Shown here one piece after another: positions 34,964-48,977 of a stretch of DNA of 64,000 nt. This stretch comes from Steinernema hermaphroditum (lineage: Eukaryota > Nematoda > Chromadorea > Rhabditida > Steinernematidae). The notes beneath the pieces are model-generated. The model did not search any database. It was not told the origin of the DNA and was given only the letters and a program-made list of their open reading frames with translations. The translations under genes and the position numbers were made by a program. The stretch's first letter is position 1. Every line of letters begins with the position of its first letter. The stretch spans positions 17,236,001 through 17,300,000 of the forward strand of contig CM059622.1 of the NCBI GenBank assembly GCA_030435675.1, in the 5' to 3' direction.

Positions 34964-36794
34964 TATTTGATGGATTTGTGACAGACCCTTATGGGGGCTG
35001 ATGTACACAAATATGTGAAAGCCTATTGCGCTATAGATTTGCCATTTTTGATCAGTCGCTCTATCTGAGGTTTTCCGTATTAGATGAGCGGTCTTTGGGT
35101 GATATCTCTTCTCATTGTGCCATAATAGGCATCTCGCATGATCTAGCGCCATTGATCCGACATCCGAGAGGTTGCACTCGTAAACAATGGCCTCCGGCAT
35201 AAACGGCCCATGATTTCTTTCCACACGTTACTCATAGATGTACTAGCGATGCATTCCTTTCTTAAGTATCACATTCCTTTTGAATCCCTTTTGTTAAGTG
35301 TCATACATGTGCGTCAAGTACTTCCATTGTTTCACTAGGCACTTATACAAGAATTGGGTCGGCCAATGATTATTACGTGTTGACGTTAATCCAATGATTT
35401 CACGGCACAGATAGTAAGTACCAAATAATCTCGGAATAAGAACACACTGCTATCTGGCTCACTGTCAAATATTCAAGGTTTTTCTTAGAATTTCCTAGCG
35501 TTTCCACAAGTGACGTTTGCTTCTATGAATGCAAAGTGCAGCAAAAATGGCATGATTATTTCATGGAATTAATGTGTCATATGCTTTTAAAATAGCGCCT
35601 TCCTCTGCTTCGTAAAAGTGCAGGAATGTACTAAGGTGGTAAGGTGCATCCTGACTGCTGCAAAAATCAATCTCCGATCGATATAACTTGCTGTAACTGT
35701 TTCTGATATTTTTGATCGATACGTTAAACATAAATGCGTAAATCAGACGTCTGGGAAGCTTACCTATCTGCCTTTAATTTTGGCGAAATATCTGGAAAAA
35801 CTCATCGGAGAGCAATAGACGTCTCGTAACCGGAGATGAGGACTGACGGATCGGTTGAACCGATCCTATCCAATGCGTTCGTGACCTTTCCGTTGGATCT
35901 AAACGTCTTTGGATCGGTCGGTTTGCTGGCTTTAATTTTGCCGAAATATCTAAATATCTCGGACAGTCTTCCTTTCCCTTTCATTGATGCTTGCTTTCAT
36001 TGCATCAAACGATTTTTCACACTGTGATTTCCCTCGTGGATACCATTTCTCATTTCTTTTGAAGAAAACTGAAATATTCCCATGATTCGTGTGATAGTTT
36101 CCCTTAATTTCAGTCATTTCACGCTGTTGTTTTCATTTGACAATCTCTCAATGTATGCCGTATTTCCGCTTGATCGCGCGGTTTCTCCGGCTTATCCGTT
36201 TTATCCCATTATCTCCTGTCCTCGGCCCACGTACTTGTTCTGTTTTTACACTAGATTACCCGAATTTCCAAGTATTTATCACTCGCTTCATAATTGCGTG
36301 TTGACAACAACATTTCCCCCTATTTTTCCCTTTTTGGTTTCGTTTCGTCTTACGTCACAGCCGCTCGTCGCTCAAATTTCGGCTTTCCTCACGCTGCCGA
36401 TCTGCCTGTACTTGTTGGGCTATGTTTTTGCGAGTCCGTTTTTTCGATTTAATTGCACTCTTCTCCAGGCTCGTTAGAGCCGTGCCGACTTCCTTCGGTA
36501 ATTGGCATAACTGCGCACTTCCGAAGGTCATTAGGCACTTTGTCGGCTCGCTTTTCTCGAAAGGGCGAAAGGGCGAATCTGTGAGTGGCTGAGAACATAC
36601 CGCTGACTGACTTATGGCCACCATAATTGCAGGAAAATGGTCATAATGCATGAGGGTATTTAAATACGGCAAAAAGTCGTGAACTTTGCGTAATTTGGAG
36701 AATTCGTTGAAACCTTGTCCTAAGAGTTCACATGCGCATATCTATGCCAAAATAGTCAAGAAATGTTCAAAGAAATGAGCAATTGAGTGAGTGG

Positions 36795-36925
36795 TATGAA
36801 ACATGGATGGGTGGGAAAACGTAGGTAAGGGTGATCGCGGCGGGACCAATTTCACGGACAGCCACGATTTTTGTTTTTTTTTAATTTTTTTTTCGCCATT
36901 TTCACTTATAGATGGCCACAGTCTG
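36795..36925 (+). repeat. GATCGCGGCGGGACCAA-family repeat, copy 2
   Basis: Contains AAGGGTGATCGCGGCGGGAC, ACGGACAGCC and a T-run followed by TTCGCCATTTTCAC, in the same order as copy 1. Confidence 0.7.
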
Positions 36926-37099
36926 TCTATGACCATCCATGTATGTTCATGACGGATAGTCCTTTAAATAAACATCATTCATACGGTAGTATCAGTTTTA
37001 TACCGTCAATGGATGGCCCCTTTTACGACGCCGATCAGGTGGGGACAGCACATATCGCTTCCTCTTCAGCATGAGTGCCTTGTTTGAGAATATGTGAAT

Positions 37100-37225
37100 G
37101 GGCTTCCTTTTCTGACGTAAATCTCTGTGTTTTTTTTATATTCTGACACGATGCTTTTGTGCCAATCAAAGCAAAACAAGTGTCAGGCAGGAATGGACAG
37201 CCATCAAAACTAATCTTTCGTATGT
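37100..37225 (+). repeat. 125-bp repeat, copy 1 (partner at 38127-38250)
   Basis: Shares GCCAATCAAA, ACAAGTGTCA or ACAAATGTCA, GGAATKGACAGC and ATCAAAACTAATCTTT with the second copy, in the same orientation 1 kb away. Clearly diverged. Confidence 0.65.
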
Positions 37226-38126
37226 GGTACATTCTATTCTCTTTTCAAGAGTAGATTCAGGCTCACTTGCGCGCACTGTCAGTTCCCCAAGAAATGGCGA
37301 CAGGATGCCCTTGTTTTTCCGACTCATTTGCACGAATGTCTGATGAGGTCTCTTCCCTTAATTCGCAACAAATTGCGTTTCACAAAGTGCTCAAATTAGG
37401 CATCTGCTTGCGCATGCAGAGACTCAAACATCTGTTCATGTAAATTACATGAAGAGAAAATTGAAATTTAATGGAGCTATTAGAACCTGTTTTTCTTTCG
37501 AGAACAGATCTTCTTCGGTCGCAGACCAACGATCGCCTGGCCTGTTTATGAAACGGACGCTTTGTTTTGAGAGAACCGGAAGGGACACGGACGCAAGCAG
37601 CCGAAATCTGTTTGTCTGTTCACCGTCTCATTCCTTTGTTCGCTTCCACGCTTCGCTGAATGACATCGATGAGATAGACAGAAATATGAGATTCTGTTTT
37701 TGTTTGAAAAGGAGTAGGCAGTGAAGGAAGAAGTAGATGGAAGTATACCTTCTTAATTGGAAAAAATATGATTGAGGGAGCTGCGTTCGAATAGTAAAGA
37801 ATCGGAACTTACAGCATAATAACCCCCTCGTGGAATTCGACTACGTATGGTCGGATACACTGCATATGGTTTACTCCACTTCCTCTCCATTGCTAAGCTT
37901 AGTTATTTGAGGTTCATTGTATTGTATTGTGGTGCTGGGTTGACACACGCGTAATTGAGTAAAGGATTCGAGTCACTATGGACAAGCATTCTGATCTGTT
38001 CTCAACACACTGGACTACCTTGAAGCGTCCCAGATAAAGTACTAGGGTATAAACATTCGGATCTTGTGTGCACACCACAAATGGAGTGCTGTGTGACATT
38101 TTAAACTATGCGTGAGGCAGAACTTC

Positions 38127-38250
38127 CTTTTCAGACGTACGTCTCCCTTTTTTAATTTATTTTTTTATGTTCTGGCGGGATGCTTCCTTGCCAATCAAAC
38201 GAAAAACAAATGTCAAGTCGGAATTGACAGCTATCAAAACTAATCTTTGC
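38127..38250 (+). repeat. 125-bp repeat, copy 2
   Basis: Direct-orientation partner of 37100-37225; both contain a T-rich run followed by TATTCTGRCRCGATGC-like sequence and end in ATCAAAACTAATCTTT. Confidence 0.65.
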
Positions 38251-41200
38251 ATATATCCTTCGATATTCCGTGGAATTCACATCGCATTCCGGTAAGTTCA
38301 GTGCAAGTAATACGAACAGCGTTACTTAGAAGTTCACAAAATACGATAAAAATTAAGAAATTCCTTGATTTACACGATTTACACGATTTTTACACGATTT
38401 ATCTTCCCGAATCAACGGCTTACGCCGTGCAGGACGTCTCATATATGCACAAAGAAGAACATAGTCACACCGTAGTCGCTGATTTTCTTCTGATTTCGGT
38501 GGAGCAGACGAATCCGAATAGAATGCAGCGCTCCCATTAGTTTGCGCGGGCATCGAGTCGTGAAGAGCTGATTCCGGAAGTGGAATAGCGGTGGAGCAGA
38601 GCCAACGGAGCGGAGAGTCATCTTCGGTTCGGCTGGCGGCGCGGACTTCGGAGTTGCAACGCTTCTTCGGCTTCTCTGGTGGCGCGGGTAGAGTCGGGCG
38701 GTCGTGACGGGCTTTTTGGCGAGACGGTGGAACTACGGCTCCCTGGTGTTCCAGGCCTTCTGGGAGCCGGGGCGATCATTGCGCCAACAACGACGGCCGA
38801 GAACGACCGCTCACTTAACTCATTCGGCTCAGACAGCCTCAAAGAGAGAGAGAGAGCGAGTGGACGACCCGACCGATCGCTGGGGGCACAAATGAAAGAT
38901 CCGAAATTCCTTGATATGACCAATATATGCAAGTTCGCATTACGACTATAGACTTATCCTGTAGAATGACTTTTCTCCGGACTTCTTGTAATCCATTTGC
39001 TTTTGAATTTGAAGCACACTGATCAATACAGTATGGAACAGTTCCATTTTTACCCAATTGCGCTAAAATTTGGTTTTGCGAAGATTCAACCCAGGATTAT
39101 CTCCAAGATAAGGATTCAATATGCTGTAGTGCCTCGGCGGGAAGCCTCATTTCTATCTTTCAGATCCATTAGGGAAACTTCCGTGATGGTAGGAAATATA
39201 CGGAGCTATCAAGACGACAGGGTTCGCTTTAAATCCACAGGCATGAGCATAAGCCGGAGTCTAAGACAAGCCTGGGGTTTATGTCTATCCAAAAGATTAG
39301 TATGGGACCCGCTTTGCTGGTCCGCAGCCTAAATCCTAACTTTACTTTGGATGAATTCTTACTACTATGACAGAGAGAGCAGGCCACCGTGCGGCTTAGT
39401 ATTCCGGGGCTCATTCTTCGCATCATCATGAAGTGTGGCCCCTGTCTAGGTTAGTTTGTTGTTGGAAATAAAGGAAGCAGTAAATCTAAGTCGTTGATTA
39501 CGTGAGCCACTAACAACAATTACTCATTCAAATGTTAGCTTGTACTTAATAAATGGTAAACTTAACTAGGGCTTCAATTTTGCATATTTTCATAGTCCAA
39601 TGTGCGTAATGCCATGTCAGTACAAATTCTGAATGTCTTCTTTTGAATTAATCCTCAGCGTTAAATTGAAAATATCACAGACAGATCGAGAGCTGTTCTT
39701 TTGTTTTCGATTATTAACTTATGAGTAATGTTTCCCAAGGGAAAACATTCTTGTACTCATTGTTTTGACATGCTACCGATCATTGAAATTTCACCGAAAA
39801 GAACACATAAACAATTGTTTTCTGAACTATGTAATAGTTATTTAAAATCGGTGTTCTGATCGTTTCTATAACTGAAATTGGCTTCCATTGCATAGTCTGT
39901 ATTACTGGTTAACTGCTTGTAAGGGTTTCATAGTCCAATAAGGTGGTGTTTCGGCTGCACAAAAAAGCCATTCTGGAGACCTCAAATACCTGGATCAAAA
40001 TACTAGCCTATACTGAGCTTCTGCAGCAAAGACGTTTGGCCGTGTATGATGTACAGAATTTGCATAGAAAGACTGCAATTTTTTAAAATTTACAGGTGTA
40101 ATTTTTGATGGGCATTGTACAACCAATCCCTCATGCATATTCTTACATGGTGGTTTCAGGGATTACTTGTTACAAGGAGACTTCCTAATCCCCAAAATTT
40201 CAGCTATAAAAAAATTATTCCATCCCTTAAAATAATGTTGTCGGGAAAAAAGATTGGAAATGCAGACATTTTGAATATTGTGACGTTGCTTTGCCGACAA
40301 AAACAATCAGTTCCCCGGCGGGACATGCAAACTTGTATGTGAACCCTGCTCTGAATGTATTTGACCCTCAGAGACGATGTTTACATGTTCTGCTTTTTGT
40401 CTGTAGTTGAGCACTTGACAGCTCACAATATAAGGTATGACTAACTGTTATGATGGTTAGGGCCCTGAAAATGTCGGTTTTTCCATTGACGTCTATCGTC
40501 GAACTCTCTTTGCAAAACCGGTGTGTGGGTTGTGTTCGTGTGTTTTTCTCTCGATCGTGACCACCTCTAATTCATTCACATCACATAACGCTAAATTTGC
40601 TGCATAGACGTCGGAGGTACGTGATACTGAGTTCAAAAAGTAACTTCTTCAACAGAAATTGTAAAGATATGTAAGTCGTCGTCAATTGGGAAGTCCCAAC
40701 CGTCAACTTCCGGACTGTATTCTACGAGTGTGGAATTCGGCCAAACTGAGCTGAGGTGACTGTTTTGAGTGGAAGCTTTCATGATCACTCACTTTTAAGA
40801 ACCGTTGTCATTGTCAGTGACTCAACCCAATAGAATGCACTTCTCACTGAAAATACGTTTTTTTCCCAACAACCCAAGTTCAAGCAGCACACATAACACT
40901 CGACGTAGAACTTAAGAACTTTTGTCGGACATGTACACTAGAAAAATGAGCTTCTAGTCGCAATAGATGTGTGGTGGATTAGATTCGACGTTTCCGTGAA
41001 TTTTAGCCATGATGTTCAAAGGCAAATCCCTGATCATCGTCGTCAAATGACCACTACGCAGAATGAGTGTTTTCTAAAAAGAGGCCCTAAAAAGATGAAG
41101 AAGTCTTTTGTTCCCACGCAGGGTTGAATGATTTCAATAGAGATGCTTTTGACGGAGAACTCTAAAAAGGACTCACGATTACGTATTCTTTTCGAATCGT

Positions 41201-41392
41201 TCGGAATCAATGAGCCAAAAAAATAGGTCGTACAAGTCCCTTCGGAGTTCGCTGTTTCGGTACACATGACTCATGTTAAAGCAAGTATTGTGAAGTACAG
41301 CTGGCAAAGGTGGATGTGGGACACGATATCAATAGTCCCATTGTCAGGTTTATGGAACTTCGTGTGCTCCATACTTTCTGGGAGCCGGGCAA

Positions 41393-41689
41393 TCATAACG
41401 CAAAGAATGACCGCTCAATCAATTGACTTCCTAACGGACAAACTGACTGATTCGATGTTGTCAAAGATTCGAATGTCAAGACCCTTTGGCAAAGTTCGAT
41501 GGTGCAAAAATTCTTCCGGAATCCTGCTGGCTCCACTGGTTGCGCCGAGTCCAGAACTCCAGAGAGTCCAGAGATTTGCCGGTAGTTGTGCAGATCCAGT
41601 GGGTCTGCTTTCTTGAAGAGAAGGATCGTTGACGGGTGACCCCTTGATAAAGTGGAGTCGTTTTTCTGGACAGTTTCTACATATTGCAC
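41393..41689 (-). pseudogene. LINE reverse-transcriptase fragment (non-LTR retrotransposon)
   Basis: The minus-strand frame includes STILLFKKADPLDLHNYRQI followed by DSAQPVEPAGFRKNFCTIEL. These match the non-LTR reverse-transcriptase blocks of the type KKGDxxDxxNYRPIS and QxEQAGFRxxFST. The segment that normally joins the two blocks is deleted, and the catalytic YxDD region is absent. It is a dead remnant; the clade (RTE-like or similar) cannot be fixed from this piece. Confidence 0.75.
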
Positions 41690-44600
41690 ATTCTTTTAAG
41701 GATCAGCCAATGAACTCTTTAAATCCAAATTTTTCCAGTGAAACTTTTTAAGCCGTCTGATATGCTGTAAGACAAAGAAAGTGATTCCTCAGTCGTCGCT
41801 ATAGCTTATCCTATTGTTATGTTGACTACTTGTCATATCATTCACGCTGCCGGATAAGAAGGGTTTCACTTTTTTACTTCTCCACCATGGTCCGATATTC
41901 CCGGCAACATTTCAGATCGGAAGGGTGCTTGCACCCGACAAAAATATTTTCTTCTGAATACAATAGACGGCAAATGAGTGACTTTTGAAAATGAGACGTT
42001 ATTCTGAGGTACTGGAAGAATGGCTTGTTGTTCGATAAATTTCAATGGGACTAGCCATGAAAAACATGTTTATCCTGTTTCCTATTCAAAAGAAACCGGT
42101 AATTACTATTACTAACCTTCCTGAATGGCGATGGGTGCTCATATCGGATGGGAGCCTTGTTTGTCTCATTAAAAGTTTCCATCAGAGTAACGAAAACATC
42201 TTTTGTGATCTACGCTGAACTTAGACTTTAATAACCTTGTTTGTATATATGCTTCTACATCTATGTCAAGATCCTTATACGCTGAAAGTCACATTTACTT
42301 TCACCATAACATCTACGGTGAAAGTCGCACTTTATCCGGGTAGGAAAACCATTGTCAGCTCAATAATCGCGTCCTATCATGAGTAGCTTGTATAGTATAC
42401 TCAAGTAGAGGCCAAATCCAACGTCCCTACTCTCCATTCTTTCTTTGGCAGAGTCTCCCATTCCTGGTCATCAGCTATTTCCCAAGCTATTTTAGATCTA
42501 TGTGCCCGAAGTATGTCTGGAATTCTAAATCTGCTCCAGAGCTTTGCTGCAAATGTCTGCTTTTGCACCTGTTTCTAAACGCAGCAGCACCTGGCCTTTC
42601 GAATTCCCCACCATGACACGAGATGAACACAATGTTCTTTGATGCGTCCTTTTTGTGACTAATCAAATTTGTGTTCAGTAAGCTTTGCCCGCAACTTTGG
42701 AAAGCGCTGCCCTTAAGACAAGTCTAATAACTACAATCAACTTTCTGACTAAGCTTGCCCTGACCTTGCTCTACAGCATTCTACAAGTGCACCTGTTTTC
42801 GTCCTAAAAACCGCGTGCAAGCTTCTATTTAGTCGAACGAGACTTAACAAGATTTCCTATTAAAAGTCAGATGAGTCGTTTCCCAGAAATGTAGCGCCTC
42901 GGCCGTAAGCCGATCTTTTACGTTGGCACAATCTCTTGGAAGCTTCCATTCAGTCGCCTACGAGACAAGGCTTTGCGGCGGTGACCGTTTGTCGTGTGTT
43001 CTCTGTTTTTTTTTTTGATGTGGGGAAACGTGTGCTGGTGGTAACGGCAGATCTATGATTTCCTTTCCCAAATGTTTCAGATCCTAACAAGCTATAAGCA
43101 ATTACTTATATATTTTTTTAAATTTCTGGTAAATATTTCGCAAAGTTATTGCTGATGTGATTTACGTCGAAGCAGCGAAGAGCTGAATCGAAGAGTTATC
43201 GAGGGGAACCCATGAGCGATTAGTTCTCGATGGATTACCTTTGTGTCGATGTTCAATTGCCACCGATACAAATGTAAAATACTAAAAAACGCTTTTACAA
43301 ATACAAAATTCTCATTCGACATGATGATTTGACATGATCCCACTCGAGAAACGTCTTCCATATCCGTTATGCAATCTTCTAAATAGACCCGTCAAAACAA
43401 GAGTCATTATTCAAATCGAACCAGTTTAGGGTTTGATTCCGATAACTTCATACTATTGTTGTCCGTAAATCTTTCGAGTAATGGATATAATGGTAAAAAA
43501 TAGTTAATCCTTCAAATACGATTGGAGGCATGACTTAATTCTTGTAATGTCATTATCCATTTCGAAGACCTGAACGTGTATATATTGATAATTTTCATTG
43601 AAGCATGCTTTCGCTGACGCAAATGCCCCATTTTCTGAATACATTCTAATCTCATCGAAAGCTTTAATTACTATACCCGTGAGCAGTAATACGATTACTT
43701 AATCCCTGATTACTGCCTGGAAGGGCTCCACGCTTGTTTTTCAAAACACATCTTGTTTATTAATTCAAGAAACAGCAAGCAAACTGTATTGCTTATGATT
43801 AGGTTAAGAAACACTTTCAACTTAGAAATCGGATATATCACAGAACCATAAGGTTAATTCCATTGGGGTTGTTTGTATATGTGTGTTTTTTCCGTGGATA
43901 TGAGAGCGGTCGCTTTCAGATACAAGACAAAACAGGGACAGAGACCGGCGTCGAACCGACCCCGACAGGGAAACTGGTGTCTCCATCCGAAAGGTCGTGA
44001 AGCTTCTCGTGTGTCCACTGCCGGTAGGCCACTGGAAGTCTTGTCACCCGGCTGCTTGGTCCTTGGTCCTTATAATACCTATAAAGCACTTGATTAAGCA
44101 ACTCAAATTATGAATAGACCAGATTGCTGAACTACAATCGGTATCTCACCCCTGCACTTTTTTTGTGGATGTAAGCTCCAAACAACCCCTTTTCGTGTTA
44201 TTGTTTTTGGCTCAGATGTCGATTTTATATTCAATTATTATTCCCTGCTATTCGAAAACTAAAATTTCTGTTTGCAATGCAGTTAGGATCCAATTTCAAA
44301 ACACTAAAACATACAGGGTCGGGCAAACACGGTATATGATAGAACTGTATTGGAGAGCATTCAGTAGTGAATCCTGTCGTAATTTCACCTCTCCCGCTGC
44401 ACCCCACGCACTCTATCACAGACAAAAAACTCATTTCGAATTCTTTTGATTCAGAGCCGGATTTCTTCTACAAATCGTGAATCTTTCATAACGCGATAAG
44501 GTGGCCGGTTTCCGTTTCTTTATTCCAATCCAATTCTCCGGCTTCCGTGGTCCATTTCAAATGAGATTAGAAACGGAATTTGGGTCTGTCTTGGCCTGTT

Positions 44601-47529
44601 TCTGAAAGCAACCTTTGAACGGAGCGATTTGGTGTTCGATTTGGAAATGACGCCACTTTTAGCGCTGGTCAAGGTCCAACTTCGATAAATGAATCGTGCT
44701 TAGTACACGTGTGTGTATGCGTCAGTTCAATTAGGGCCGATCTCCGAGGCAGCGGTGTGCTGCAGCGACTCTCGTTTTGTCAAAATTTGATTGAACTTCA
44801 CAGCACAAAGAAGCCTGTTTCATTCATATAGTGCACAGGAACCAGAGGACCACTTTCGACTCTTTGTCTCCGCCAGAACTTTGGCGTCGTAGGTGGTATT
44901 GGGATGGGCCTCCCGGAGTGACGCACTCCATTTATGGAAACACACATTAGCGGGCGGACATTGGGAAGCGTCTTCCGGTGTTGCTTGCGTAAGTGCGGCG
45001 GAGTTTCTGTGGATTGCATGGTTCCATGGCTACCATGTTTTGGCGGAAATATAAAATTAGAACTTCTATTTTTAGAATATGAGATCCGGAGAGATTAGAT
45101 TCATTAAGTGACATCATAGACCTTATCTTGCTTTTCTGAGCTTTGATATGCATTTTGTTATGTGTCTCACTCATTTTTTCAATTCTGACCACATAACATT
45201 TCCAGTGAAAAAGGGTGAAAACGGATCCTGTGGCATGGCGTTTTCTCGGAATTCGGATCTGCTAGGTTGCCCCAAAAGTTCCCGGGCACCTTGCCTCATT
45301 ATCATTCGTCTCTTTTCTTTGTGGTAACTTTCCTTCAATTCTACTATACATTGCATGCAATTTTGCACATTTTACGCTCTTTCATAAACACTATTTATGT
45401 TCGTCGCTATAGTGTAAATTGTAGGGCTAAGAAGCTATGAATTCAGGTCTTTTTGGTATTTTTTTAGTACAATTATTGGCTTTTTCATTGAAGCCAATAA
45501 TTCAAGGCTAGTCGACCGATTAGGAACTTCGAAATTTACCGTAATCCGGCGCCATCATGATATAGGAACGTCATCAACTACTGTATACGTAATTAAGATA
45601 AAGAAGAAAAAAGGCACTAGTATGCTCTGCTTGATTTGAATGGATTTTCAAGGTACTGCATTAACTTTTGCCGGAAACGCCTTGGCGTGAAAGCGACAAC
45701 AAGATACGTCGCTACTTTTGTGATTCATCGCACGAACTATCGAATATCTCGCTTTTTGGGGGTTTTATGACCTGTATCTTTAAGTGGAGCTCGATCAAGC
45801 TGATCTAAAACAGAATTTTATGCTGCTTCCTTGAATTATATCAATTCGACGTCAGCTATGCCGCTTGGATGCCTACGCCTAGACTGCATTAAAAAGAACA
45901 TGTGCGGAAGTCCTTATGATGTAATAGGAAGACGTAGTACGGATTCTGGACTTTTCTTTAAAAGGTCACCAGAGAGAATCCGTACCAGGTGTATTCACAG
46001 AAAAAAAGGGATTCTTCCGAGTGCATTCCGTACTATCCGTTTTTTGTCGGACACGTGATCTGACATATGCAAACTTTTTGTTTGAGGTTCAGACGACATA
46101 GCTTCAACTAGAGCCGTTAGCGTTTTGGACGGAGACCGAATCTGGCTCAGAATAGTTCCGCGACATTTTCGCACATCTCAACAAGGGGCTCACTCTAGAC
46201 ATCTTCTTCTTCATCTTGACTTAGCGACTCTGTCCGTGGAAATTATATTTTCCCCTTATCCCATAAGAATATGTACGAGTTCTTCTTCTAGAGTTGAGGG
46301 GAAAGGAAGCCTGACACGGGACTTAAAGGTCAGCAGGCGATTGATCTCGAGTGCGCCTACGTATTTCCGGAGTTTCCTGGAAAGAAAGCTTCCATTTGTG
46401 TCCCAGCTAGGACTTCTTCATCACTCAATGAATTCCGTGACAAAAATCAAGCAAGTGATGTTCGCTTACACAACCTTATAAACACGGCTGCGCACGATTT
46501 TTGTGACTGTTAGTAGTTAAGGGTCAAGGATTCCTACAGGATCAAAGCCATCAGTAGACGATCAACGGTAAACACGCGAAAAGGCTTGCGGCTTTGGTAT
46601 GGAGACACCAATATCCCTAGGGGCGGCAAGAATCACGCTCATAGAATCGCCATCTTTAATTCTACCCCGGGAAACAAATGGATGGCCAAGCTCCTTCAAA
46701 TATAGTGAAAAAATAAGATATTGAACATTCTCCGAAAATTTACTTCACATGTACATCATTCATGCTTAGTACCGTAATTTTAACATCGAACTATTGTCCT
46801 TAGTCTAGGTAAACATCGCACTCCCATGTTCTTTTATCTCAGTTCGATACATGTCCTTGTACTTTGCCCACATTACTTTCTCTTCAACTACTGAGAAAAA
46901 CTTCCCTTTCAGCACTTCAGCCTTCCATTTCAATTCAGTATTCCCATTTAACCTACCAGAAAATGGATCGCGAAAATATTCGTCGTGTTTTTAAGGTCAC
47001 CTTGTCAGGCTGACTTCTTGATCATAACAGAAAATGAACCATTCTTTCGTTTCATGTTTTCCCATTTCACAAAAGTGATCCTCGCTAATATCTTCTTATC
47101 CATGTTTTTCTTTCGCTCCAGCACATTGTAGTTTACATCTTTCTTTGGATAATGAGATGACTTAAGACTCTTCGGAATGGAGATCGCTTATTCAGAGATC
47201 AGGAAAAGTCCCATTAACTTCTCATTTCCACATTCCTTTTCCGTTCTGTATAGTAATTATCGGGTATTAGTGACGTTCCGTGAGCTGCTCCCACACACGC
47301 CATGTCACTCCTAACAACGTGTACGTTTTTTTACGTACGAAGTTCATTTATATTTCAAAGATAAGACGATTATGTTGGAGGAAAAAAGGCATTACTGTAG
47401 TGTAGAAAGGGTATATCATCCGGATCGGAGGTGTCGTAATGTGTTTTCTATGGATTCTCAATTGTATTCTTAGTGTCGTTTAAAGGTTTTGAGTTTCGAG
47501 TTTGCGAGCGTTAGGAAGAAGTGATGGGG

Positions 47530-47690
47530 TATGTATAAAACATGGACATGGATGGACGGGAAAAAATGGACAAGATAATTGTGGCTTGACAAACATCACG
47601 TTTAGTCACTATTTTCATCTCTTTTTCTGCCATTTTCATTCATGGATAGCTTGCACAGCCTATGGGCGATTATGGATCGCCATGGACAGC
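47530..47690 (+). repeat. GATCGCGGCGGGACCAA-family repeat, copy 3 (diverged)
   Basis: Has the ACATGGACATGGATGGACGGG head, a T-rich middle ending CTGCCATTTTCATTCATGG, and CATGGACAGCC. The GATCGCGG block is degraded. Confidence 0.6.
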
Positions 47691-48529
47691 CGTGGACGGT
47701 TATTAAGTATTACGTTAGTATCAACAACAGCTTGACTAATCATTCAGAGGCCACCAAAACACAATTCTTCTCCATCCTTTGTTCATTCATTCCACCATCA
47801 AATTAGCACTCCATTTGCTAGATTTGTTTGCAAAATCCGTCCTCCGCTCACGTGTCGCTGCATCCGGCCGATTAGCAGAAAACAATCAGCAAAATCAATT
47901 AGGCGTTGGATGGCTCCGAAAAAACGCGACACTGTCGCCAATAAAGCCGTCATATTCCCGGCAAAAAAGGCGCTTTATGCGTCTGCAGACACTTTATCGA
48001 AATCGAGTTTGCCGCAATAAGCGTTCTATTAAATTCGTGAAAAAGTTTGATTTCACGAGCGTACATAAATTTTTAATTCCGCAAAGTTTGCCTTTGCGGT
48101 TGGCGCTAAAACACATTTCCTCCTTGGAACCTGTTGTTGTCATTTCGGGGGAAATTGCTGGCTGCAGGCATAACAAACCGGTGACATGTGTCACATGTCG
48201 CATGGCATAAGTGGCAAATGAGCTGCTGAGCTAGAGAAAGAAGTTTTTTTTGAAAGGGAAAACGAATACAAACAAGAGGAAGGGAGACGGGTGAGTGTGA
48301 GGAAACTTGTATAACAAAGTTCGTGGAACGGAGGGAGTAAATATTTCCCAAAAATGGAAAATTTGAATCGATTTTACTCGTAACCTCAACTCACTCATCA
48401 TGACCCATTTTCAGGCGACATACTGTAGCTTTAGATAAACTTCCTTAAAAACTTGGAAAATTAAGAAAAAAAGCACCATTTCTCAAAAGTATTTAACGGC
48501 TTGGGTAGGTACCAAAAAGCCATCGGTGG

Positions 48530-48665
48530 GCCCATGACGATCCATGACCATCCATGAGTGAAAATGGCAAAAACATTGGAAACAATGAAAATCATGGCTG
48601 TCCATGAAGTTGGTCCCGCTGCGATCGCCCTTACCCATGTTTTCACGTCCATCCATGTTATTTTA
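48530..48665 (-). repeat. GATCGCGGCGGGACCAA-family repeat, copy 4 (inverted)
   Basis: The plus strand reads CCATCCATGAGTGAAAATGG, then GGCTGTCCATGAAGTTGGTC, then GCGATCGCCCTTACCC, the reverse complement of copies 1 and 2. Confidence 0.7.
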
Positions 48666-48977
48666 CCCACATAATCTAGACAAAATGAAGGTGGGAGCGC
48701 GACCTGAACCGAAGCTGAACAGTCCTGTTTTGGATAGTTCGGGAATTATTCCTCTGGGTTTCGTTCGTCTGGTTTCGTCTCAGTGTCTTTGTCTCTTTTC
48801 TATCTCTTTGACATGATCAGTATCTTGGTACTGTATAGAAGGCTGAGGGTGTGAGAATTGCAGTAAAAGATAACGACTCTCCTTACAATTTTGCCATGAG
48901 CTCTTAAAAAATGGTGCGAATTATTGGTTATTCCCAAATTATCAATATTGTTGGCACGACCTATGGTTCATATGGGA

